From: Chloroflexota bacterium
GTDB taxonomy: Bacteria > Chloroflexota > Anaerolineae > J102
Direction of reading: 5' to 3'
Assembly: GCA_013151415.1 (NCBI GenBank)
Contig: JAADII010000003.1
Span: 1 to 40,227 of the forward strand
Length of the DNA: 40,227 nucleotides
Positions 34,478-40,227 of this stretch are shown here, piece by piece. Position 1 is the stretch's first letter; each line of letters begins with the position of its first letter. Both the position numbers and the translations under genes were made by a program. Below the pieces are notes generated by a model that saw only the letters and a program-made list of their open reading frames with translations, ran no database searches and was not told the origin of the DNA.

Positions 34478-35479
34478 CTACTTGTTCCTTGCCACATACT
34501 CCTTGTCTCCTGTTTCCGCGAGCCAGGCGTTGAAAAGGCGTTGGCGTCGGGCGCGGCCGTTCAATCCCGCGGCTTGCATGCCCAGCAGCACCGCGCCCAG
34601 GGCCGGCGGCGCGGTTAGCCGCACGAAGCGGGCCGCGGGCGCTTCGGCCAATATGCGCGCCTGCAGGGGCTTCATCAAGTGCGAACCGCCGTTGAACATG
34701 CTCCCCACCAGCACAATGTCGAACGCCCGTTGTGCGAGGTCGAGTTGGCGGATCACGCCCAGGGCCAAATCGGCCAATTCTTCGCCCGACCAGCGGATGA
34801 GATCACGCGCGACCCGGTCCCCCTCGTCGGCTATGCGGAAGACCAGCGGGGCCAATGAGGGGCCGGGATGATACCGTCCCAATTGAATGCGCTCCAGCAA
34901 TTGGGACGCGTTCTCAACGCCAAAATGCTCTGCGAAAGCCGCGGTCAGCGCGGTTTCCGGCCCGCGCCGCGACCAGGCTTTGGCAATGGCGATGATGGCC
35001 TGATTCACCAGCTCGATGGCCCCGCCATATTCGCCAAAACGGCTCCCGCCCCCGGTCACGCGCCCCAACCGACCGCTTTCATCCATGCCCCAACAATTGT
35101 TGCTGGTCCCGGCCACCAGGGCCACGCCCCAGCCGGCTTCTGCACCCGCTACAAGGCCGATGACGGCGTCGTTGACCACCTTGACCGGACAACTCAACTT
35201 CAGCGCGCCGATGGCTTCCATAGTGGGAGGAAGCTCCGAAGGCCAGTCGTAGCCCGCGACGCCGAATCCCGCTCCGGCCACGCGTTCACGCGTCGCGCCG
35301 GCCTCGCTCAGGGCCTGTCCTGCGGCTTCGCACAGCGCGCTCGCCAGGCCATCATAGCCCACCACTTCGTGATTGCCCGGCCCGGCCCGGCCAAACCCCA
35401 CCACATTTCCTTGTTCATCCGCGAGCAAGGCGTGTGTTTTGGTGCCGCCGATGTCAACGCCGAGAAAATATCGTTTCAT
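34478..35479 (-). CDS. N-acetylglucosamine kinase-like protein (BadF/BadG/BcrA/BcrD ATPase family)
   Basis: This encodes 333 residues of the actin/hsp70-like sugar kinase fold. It has an N-terminal phosphate loop (FLGVDIGGTKTHALL), an adenosine/Asp region (VKVVNDAVIGLVAG), a second phosphate motif (ALVAGTSNNCWG) and GGGSRFGEYGGA. BadF-type members of this group phosphorylate N-acetylglucosamine or glucosamine. In this operon the sugar arrives unphosphorylated through an ABC transporter, so a cytosolic kinase is needed before deamination. The ATG overlaps the stop of the deacetylase gene (ATGA at 35479-35476), which indicates translational coupling. Confidence 0.88.
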   Translation of the reverse strand: MKRYFLGVDIGGTKTHALLADEQGNVVGFGRAGPGNHEVVGYDGLASALCEAAGQALSEAGATRERVAGAGFGVAGYDWPSELPPTMEAIGALKLSCPVKVVNDAVIGLVAGAEAGWGVALVAGTSNNCWGMDESGRLGRVTGGGSRFGEYGGAIELVNQAIIAIAKAWSRRGPETALTAAFAEHFGVENASQLLERIQLGRYHPGPSLAPLVFRIADEGDRVARDLIRWSGEELADLALGVIRQLDLAQRAFDIVLVGSMFNGGSHLMKPLQARILAEAPAARFVRLTAPPALGAVLLGMQAAGLNGRARRQRLFNAWLAETGDKEYVARNK

Positions 35480-36378
35480 GCCGAACTCCTCATGGCTTCG
35501 CGAAGTGATTTCATGCTGATGATGGTGATTCCCAGCTCATCCAACAGCTCTCGAAACGCCGGATCGAGCAGCAATTGCAGGTCGGCCACGCGCGCGGGCC
35601 AATCATCCGTAAACGCGCGCAGATCGACCGTGTCTTGCGCGGGGTGCAAGATGAGATAGGTCATCGTGCCGGGGGGCAGGCTCATCAGCGTCTGACGCGC
35701 TTCCTCCAGCCGCTTTTCGTGCGTTTTCAGATCCATGACATGAAAGCGGTCGAACAAAGGCAGGGCGCGAGCATCGAGGTCTTGCACAATGGCGCTGAGC
35801 GCCTGAACTTCGTCTTTCTGTAGATTGCGGGTCTGGATGTGCTCCGCGTCGCTGCGCATGAGAAACGCCGGTAGGCCATATTCGCGGGCCAGATCGATGT
35901 AGATGGGCAGCAGTCGCGGATGGAACAACGCGCCCATGTGCGAATCGAGATGCGTGATGTCAAGACCCGCGTCCAGCGCAGCTTCGATTTGCGCGCGCAG
36001 CTCCATCTCCACCGCGTCCAGCGAAGCGCGACGCCAGACATCCGCTTCGCGACGGTGGAAATATCCCTCGCGATCCAACAGACCCGAGGCCCGGTCGCGC
36101 GTGCTCAGCGGCCCCCACCGATACGCGTCCCACTCGCTGGTGAGCGTTAGATGCACGCCCACATCCAGACGAGGATGCTCGCTCAGCTCGCGTAACATGG
36201 CCGCGGCTCCGGGAAACCAGGGGCAAGGCGTCATGACCGAGGCCGAGGAAAGCGCGCCCGCGTCCAGAAGATCGGGGAATGCGGCCAGAGTGGCGTAGTT
36301 CATGCCAATGTCATCGGCATGGATGACCACGGCTCTGGCGTCTTTAGAAAGGTTGAGTCGGGAAAGAAAGGGGTTCAT
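35476..36378 (-). CDS. chbG: ChbG/YdjC-family chitooligosaccharide deacetylase
   Basis: This encodes 300 residues. Metal-binding motifs of the YdjC/ChbG family are present: VIHADDIGMNYAT with the Asp-Asp pair, VGVHLTLTSEWDAYRWGPLS with the first His, and THLDSHMGALFHPRLLPIY with the second His. ChbG removes one acetyl group from chitobiose or chitotriose, in E. coli to allow induction and hydrolysis. ATG 36378 with AGGTG 6 nt upstream is preferred over the in-frame GTG 36387. It lies 12 nt after the GH4 gene and overlaps the kinase gene. Exact substrate (phosphorylated or free oligomer) is not decided by the sequence. Confidence 0.85.
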   Translation of the reverse strand: MNPFLSRLNLSKDARAVVIHADDIGMNYATLAAFPDLLDAGALSSASVMTPCPWFPGAAAMLRELSEHPRLDVGVHLTLTSEWDAYRWGPLSTRDRASGLLDREGYFHRREADVWRRASLDAVEMELRAQIEAALDAGLDITHLDSHMGALFHPRLLPIYIDLAREYGLPAFLMRSDAEHIQTRNLQKDEVQALSAIVQDLDARALPLFDRFHVMDLKTHEKRLEEARQTLMSLPPGTMTYLILHPAQDTVDLRAFTDDWPARVADLQLLLDPAFRELLDELGITIISMKSLREAMRSSA

Positions 36379-36390
36379 GTGGGTCACCTG

Positions 36391-37716
36391 CTATCTCCCA
36401 CCCGCTATCGTCTGAGCCGCGCCGAATCGAGGCAGGTGGGGCTTGTTGGTTTTCAGCATATCGGCGAGCACCGCGGGGATCTTGTCGGCCGGCGGGCCGA
36501 GAGGGTGTGCGAGCAGCGCCTGATACGCGGTTCGACGGTCGCCATGCACCGCGGCCTCGACCGTGAGCAATTCATAGCTTTTCACATGCGCGAGCAGCCC
36601 AAACTGGGCCTGGGGCAGCGGCTCGGTCGGCAAAGGCTCGATGCCCGCGGCGTTCACGCGACAGGGCATTTCCAACACCCAATCTTTGGGCCAACCCGCC
36701 ACCGCGCCGTGATGGGGGACGTTGAGCACATGGACTTCGTTCGAGTCGTTGTAATGGGCCGCGAGGAGCTGGGTTGCGAGAGTCGAATACCAGGCCCCGC
36801 CTCGTTTCATCAAATCGGCCGGTGGAGATGAACGAGTAGGGTCTGCATACTGGGCCAGCAAATCTTTCTCGATGGCCATCACTTGCTCGGCCCGGCTACC
36901 TTTTTCGTCCCAGGCGGCTTGTTCCGCGATTTTCTTTTGGGCGAAGTAGTAGTATTGCAGGTAATAATTGGGGATCATGCCCAGGGTTTCGATAAGCTCC
37001 GCCGGCCATTCGGGTTCATCCGTGCGCCGTAGTTCCAGAATGTAGCTTTCGAGGATCGCGTTCCAATAATCCTTGCCATCGACGGTGAGCCCGCGATGCC
37101 AGGAAAGGTGGTTCAAACCCAGGGTGTCGAGTTGCGCGCCTTGGGGATCGATGTCGCGTCCCAGGCGTTTTTCCAGCTTTTGGATGAGCGTCATTTTGGC
37201 CGTGATGGGCACATTGCACACGCCCACCGCGGGGATGTCGGCCGCGTAGCGCGAAAGCGCTTCGGTGATCAGACCGGCGGGGTTGGTGAAGTTGACCAGC
37301 AAAGCCCCGCGCGCGACCTGGCGCATATCCGCGGCGATGTCCAGGATGACGGGGATGGTGCGCAGGGCTTTGGCCATGCCGCCGACCCCGGTGGTTTCTT
37401 GCCCCACCAGGCCCCAGCGTCGGCCCAGATACTCATCCTCTCGCCGCGCGGCCATGCCCCCCACCCGCAACTGAGTGAGGACATAACTCGCAGACTCGAG
37501 ACCCTGCAAGCGGTTGGTGGTGGTGCGCACGCGAAAGGGCGCGCCGCGAGCCTGCGCCATGCGTTGTGCAAAACCGCCTACGATTTCCAATCGCTCCTGG
37601 CTAATATCCACCAACCACAATTCATCCAACGGGAATGTTTCCACTCGGTCGAGAAAGCCTTGCACAAGTTCGGGCGTGTAGCTAGAGCCACCGCCGATGA
37701 CGGCAACTTTGAGCAT
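36391..37716 (-). CDS. GH4-family glycosidase (6-phospho-beta-glucosidase / ChbF-like)
   Basis: This encodes 441 residues. GH4 enzymes use NAD and a divalent metal and cleave by oxidation-elimination. The NAD-binding N-terminus is VAVIGGGSSYTPELVQG. Metal-site residues are the Cys of VGVCNVPI and the His of LGLNHLSWHRG. Other family stretches are GQETTGVGGMAKALRTIPV and LVNFTNPAGLITEAL, and the late NVPHHGAVAGWP. Relatives include ChbF, which hydrolyses phosphorylated chitobiose after deacetylation by ChbG, the enzyme encoded next. With no PTS in view, whether the substrate is phosphorylated here is open. Confidence 0.92.
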   Translation of the reverse strand: MLKVAVIGGGSSYTPELVQGFLDRVETFPLDELWLVDISQERLEIVGGFAQRMAQARGAPFRVRTTTNRLQGLESASYVLTQLRVGGMAARREDEYLGRRWGLVGQETTGVGGMAKALRTIPVILDIAADMRQVARGALLVNFTNPAGLITEALSRYAADIPAVGVCNVPITAKMTLIQKLEKRLGRDIDPQGAQLDTLGLNHLSWHRGLTVDGKDYWNAILESYILELRRTDEPEWPAELIETLGMIPNYYLQYYYFAQKKIAEQAAWDEKGSRAEQVMAIEKDLLAQYADPTRSSPPADLMKRGGAWYSTLATQLLAAHYNDSNEVHVLNVPHHGAVAGWPKDWVLEMPCRVNAAGIEPLPTEPLPQAQFGLLAHVKSYELLTVEAAVHGDRRTAYQALLAHPLGPPADKIPAVLADMLKTNKPHLPRFGAAQTIAGGR

Positions 37717-37738
37717 GGGAATCCAACTCCTTATTCGG

Positions 37739-38836
37739 TTATCCTTTTACCGACCCCGCAAGGAGGCCGCGTACGAAGTAGCGTTGAAGCGAGAAGAAGA
37801 TGACCAGCGGCAAGATCATGGTCACGAAAGCGCCTGCGGTGAGCAAATGCCAGTCGTTGCCGCGCGACCCCACCAGATTGGCCAGATGCATGGTCAGGAC
37901 CTGGTTTTCTTGATTGCTTCCCAGGAAAATGAGCGCGACCAGGTAGTCATTCCACACCCAGAGGAATTGGAAAATCGCGAACGAAGCCAGCACCGGCACG
38001 GAGAGCGGCAACACCAACCGGGTGAACACGGTGAAATGCGACGCGCCATCGATGAACGCGGACTCCAACGTCTCGCGAGGGAGCGTGCTGATGTAATTGA
38101 ACAGCAAATACACGGCCAGGGGCAGGCCAAACCCTGTGTGGGCCAGCCAAACCGCCAGAAATGTGCCGTTGATCTGCAAACGAGCGTAGTCTCGCAGGAT
38201 GGGAACCAATGCAATTTGCAAAGGAACCACCAGCAAAGCCACGATAATGATGAAAAACATGCGCTTGCCGCTAAACTGCATCCAGGCAAAGCCATAGGCC
38301 GCGAACGCGGCGATGAGAATGGGAATGACCGTGGAGGGAATGGCCACGGCCACGCTGTTCAGAAACGAACCGACAAAGTTTTCGCCGGGGATGACTTCCA
38401 CCGAACCATCGGGTTTTTTGATCTCGATCTCTTTGCCCAGCAGCACCTCTTTGTAGTTCTGGAGGGTGAAATTCCAGTTGACGGTCCATTTGTATTCCTG
38501 AACCACGATGCGCCCCAACCGCCGATTGCCGATCCACTTGACGCGCGCGCCGTCTTCGGTCTCGACGCCTTCGCGAAATTCTTTGAACGTGCCGGTCACG
38601 CCGGCAATGGTCATCTCGCCGGTTGTGTCCAGGTTCAGGTCTTTGGCGCGCATTTCCTCGGTGGTCACCCATTCCTTATGAGGGAACACCGTCCACCAGC
38701 CGGTGGCCAGGATTTCCTCCCGCGGCCGAAACGAGGAGATGAACAGCCCCAAGGTGGGGAGAGTCCATAAAAGAACCATGATGAACAGCGCGCCGTTCAC
38801 CGCGAGAAACGCGCCCCACCCGCCTTGCCGTTTCAT
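37739..38836 (-). CDS. ABC sugar transporter permease, MalG type
   Basis: This encodes 365 residues with six transmembrane helices. The cytoplasmic EAA loop that contacts the ATPase is ETLESAFIDGASHFTVFTR followed by VLPLSVPVL. The N-terminal helix is followed by SSFRPREEILATGWWTVFP as usual. An extra hydrophilic stretch of roughly 60 residues (DTTGEMTIAGVTGTFKEF, then GNRRLGRIVVQEY) then precedes FTLQNYKEVL. This insertion would lie on the outer face and is longer than in typical MalG proteins. ATG overlaps the stop of the MalF-type gene (ATGA). The ATPase is not in the window, so a shared MsmK/MalK-like ATPase is likely. Confidence 0.93.
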   Translation of the reverse strand: MKRQGGWGAFLAVNGALFIMVLLWTLPTLGLFISSFRPREEILATGWWTVFPHKEWVTTEEMRAKDLNLDTTGEMTIAGVTGTFKEFREGVETEDGARVKWIGNRRLGRIVVQEYKWTVNWNFTLQNYKEVLLGKEIEIKKPDGSVEVIPGENFVGSFLNSVAVAIPSTVIPILIAAFAAYGFAWMQFSGKRMFFIIIVALLVVPLQIALVPILRDYARLQINGTFLAVWLAHTGFGLPLAVYLLFNYISTLPRETLESAFIDGASHFTVFTRLVLPLSVPVLASFAIFQFLWVWNDYLVALIFLGSNQENQVLTMHLANLVGSRGNDWHLLTAGAFVTMILPLVIFFSLQRYFVRGLLAGSVKG

Positions 38837-39972
38837 TTGAACCCCCTCTGTTCGCGGAACTGGCTCAGGTTGTAGATCATGACCGGGATCACGGCCACCA
38901 GCAAGACGATGGCGATGGCCGAGCCGTAGCCCGCGTTGCGCGCCACAAAGGATTGACGATAAAACTGCGTGGCGATGACCTCGGTGCCGTATTGCCCGCC
39001 CGTCATCACCCAGACCACATCGAAAACTTTTAAGGTGAAGATGATGATGGTGGTGGTGACCGTGATGATGGTGGAGCCAATGTAGGGGAGCATGATCTTG
39101 AAGAAGATTTGCATCTCGCCGGCGCCATCGACTCGCGCGGCCTCGATAAGCTCATCGGGGATGCCCTTGATCGCGGCCGAGAAGATGACCATAGCGAAGC
39201 CCACCTGCAGCCACACCAGGATGACCACCAGGAAAACGTTATTGAACGGAGCGATTTCGGTGTAGGCGGGCCAGGCGCGAGGCTGACCGCCCAAAGCGAC
39301 CACGACCGCATTCAGCAAGCCGATTTGCGGAAACTCGATGGGTCGCGCTTCGTAGACGAAGTTCCAAATCACGCCCGCGCCCACAAAGGAAATGGCCATG
39401 GGCAAGAAGACCAAGGCTTTGGCCGACCGCTCAAAACGACTGCGGTCGGCCAATACGGCCACCACAAGCCCAAACCCCACGGTGAGCGGCGCGCCGATAA
39501 GAATCCAGAAGAAGATGTTGTTGCGAAACGCCTCTCGCATGAGCCGGTCGGTGAACACGGCTACATAATTGGCGAGGCCCACAAAATTCTCAGGAGCGGG
39601 CCCGTTTTTGTTGAACAAACTAATGTAGAATGTGCGGACCACGGGCAAGGCCAGGTACCAGGTCAGGATGGCCAGAGCCGGGCCCACGAAAAGAAATGGA
39701 AGCAGCCGCGAACCCCAAACATCGGGCAATTGCTCCAAAATCCAATTGAATATCCAGTAGAGCGCGGCCACGCCGCCCACGCCCCAGACCACAGCCGCCA
39801 ATGTGATGACCCATTTGGGCGCGTGACCGGCGCGCAGGAACATGAATCCTGCATAAAGCGCGGCAAAGGCGATGAGGGGCATGACGACCATCAAGAGGAT
39901 GCGCAAGAGTAGCAGCGCGATCCGCTTGCCTGGATTGAGGTCGGCCCCCGGCCTTTGGTCGAACAGGTTCAT
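38833..39972 (-). CDS. ABC sugar transporter permease, MalF type
   Basis: This encodes 379 residues with about eight hydrophobic helices. The first two pairs form an N-terminal extension (LLLRILLMVVMPLIAFAALY and TLAAVVWGVGGVAALYWIF), then the core begins at FLFVGPALAILTWYLALPVV. The EAA loop is DELIEAARVDGAGEMQIFF followed by MLPYIGS. With the MalG-type partner it forms the membrane channel for a sugar, by context chitin oligomers or GlcNAc. It is separated from the binding-protein gene by 94 nt that hold a strong hairpin. No clear ribosome-binding site precedes ATG 39972. Confidence 0.93.
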   Translation of the reverse strand: MNLFDQRPGADLNPGKRIALLLLRILLMVVMPLIAFAALYAGFMFLRAGHAPKWVITLAAVVWGVGGVAALYWIFNWILEQLPDVWGSRLLPFLFVGPALAILTWYLALPVVRTFYISLFNKNGPAPENFVGLANYVAVFTDRLMREAFRNNIFFWILIGAPLTVGFGLVVAVLADRSRFERSAKALVFLPMAISFVGAGVIWNFVYEARPIEFPQIGLLNAVVVALGGQPRAWPAYTEIAPFNNVFLVVILVWLQVGFAMVIFSAAIKGIPDELIEAARVDGAGEMQIFFKIMLPYIGSTIITVTTTIIIFTLKVFDVVWVMTGGQYGTEVIATQFYRQSFVARNAGYGSAIAIVLLVAVIPVMIYNLSQFREQRGFK

Positions 39973-40011
39973 GGCAAGTCCACTTGAAGCGCTAGAACGA
40001 CGAATGGAGGG

Positions 40012-40047
40012 TGGGGCCGCCGAGCCGGTCGCGACTCGGCGGCCCCA
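40012..40047 (-). promoter_or_regulatory. Strong intercistronic hairpin between binding-protein and permease genes
   Basis: GGGGCCGCCGAG (40013-40024) and CTCGGCGGCCCC (40035-40046) form a perfect 12-bp inverted repeat, extended by one T-A pair, with a 10-nt loop. No T-run follows in the direction of transcription, so it is not a classical terminator. In other sugar ABC operons a hairpin at this place protects the upstream binding-protein mRNA and lowers permease expression. That role is inferred here. Confidence 0.7.
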
Positions 40048-40066
40048 TCACGAAGACATCCCAAGA

Positions 40067-40227
40067 CTATTCCTTGGGCCAGGCTTGATCGATTTCCTTG
40101 AGAGCGGTGTCGAGGTCGATGGAGCCGCTGACCCAATCGGTCATGGCTTTCCAGAAAGCGCCTGTGCCGACCTCGGCGGGCATCAAGTCGGAGGCGTCGA
40201 AGCGCACGGTTTTGGCGTCCAGGATGG
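40067..40227 (-). CDS. C-terminus of an ABC sugar-binding protein (partial, runs off the right edge)
   Basis: Reading leftward from the window edge, 53 codons end at TAG 40069-40067. The peptide includes TVRFDASDLMPAEVGTGAFW and then MTDWVSGSIDLDTALKEIDQ before AWPKE. This is the typical end of an extracytoplasmic family 1 solute-binding protein: D.SD.MP...G.GAFW, W..G..L...L..ID..W. It precedes the MalF- and MalG-type permeases in the same direction, so it should capture the sugar delivered to them. The ligand is presumably a chitin oligomer, judged from the downstream enzymes. Confidence 0.85.
   Translation of the reverse strand, partial: ILDAKTVRFDASDLMPAEVGTGAFWKAMTDWVSGSIDLDTALKEIDQAWPKE

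Noticed and set aside
40012-40047. Rho-independent terminator
   Set aside because: The stem is perfect but is followed by CACCCTCC rather than T residues in the transcription direction, and permease genes follow in the same operon.

Overview
The window looks like a chromosomal segment of a Chloroflexota bacterium (Anaerolineae-like). This taxonomic reading is an inference from the moderately high GC, the Thr/Pro-rich TPTP linkers in exported proteins, lipoproteins with a plain lipobox, a Uma2 protein, a FHA-LysM protein and a GH4/NagB-II/ABC chitin operon. No rRNA, tRNA, phage or insertion sequence was recognised.

Left part (1-12012, mostly + strand): the start of a membrane protein leaving the window; a type II antitoxin with a wrecked PIN toxin; tgt, carrying a +1 G shift near its start; uppP with the tail of a lost SDR gene behind it; two more antitoxin genes without intact toxins; a TIM-barrel sugar isomerase; a GT39-type glycosyltransferase; a methyltransferase with a leaderless-type promoter; an M20 peptidase; an alpha/beta hydrolase; and a fused alpha/beta-hydrolase/acyl-CoA synthetase.

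Middle (12013-25248): a compact chemosensory operon, cheA / REC-histidine kinase / cheW / cytoplasmic receptor / cheR / cheB / cheY. No flagellar genes are nearby. Leftward beyond it lie a peroxiredoxin and a NodB-type deacetylase. The peroxiredoxin has an in-frame TGA exactly at the peroxidatic cysteine, followed by a hairpin with a GGUC loop 17 nt downstream, as in bacterial SECIS elements. It is therefore almost certainly a selenoprotein that ordinary gene calling would split in two. A Flp-pilin-like protein follows, with an acidic/proline repeat array that contains a frameshift. After it come a lipoprotein with a sorbosone/glucose dehydrogenase-like propeller and an orphan McjB-like transglutaminase-fold protein.

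Right part: an acyl-CoA dehydrogenase plus APH-type kinase pair resembling the two halves of ACAD10/11 and LvaC/LvaA (4-hydroxyacyl-CoA breakdown), a FHA-TM-LysM protein and a Uma2 protein. From the right edge leftward there is one long chitin/N-acetylglucosamine operon: sugar-binding protein (partial), two ABC permeases, GH4 glycosidase, ChbG-like deacetylase, BadF-type GlcNAc kinase, a two-domain GH18 chitinase and a NagB-II-like SIS deaminase. The DNA between chitinase and deaminase holds seven TGGTCTA/TAGACCA-like half-sites, the half-site of GntR-family GlcNAc regulators such as DasR.

A recurring theme is deletion scars. Two, perhaps three, toxin genes have been cut out beside retained antitoxins, and the C-terminal tails of an SDR and of a probable class V aminotransferase survive at gene junctions. 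Two frameshifts (tgt and the pilin-like gene) lie in a homopolymer and in a tandem repeat, so sequencing or assembly error must be excluded for both.
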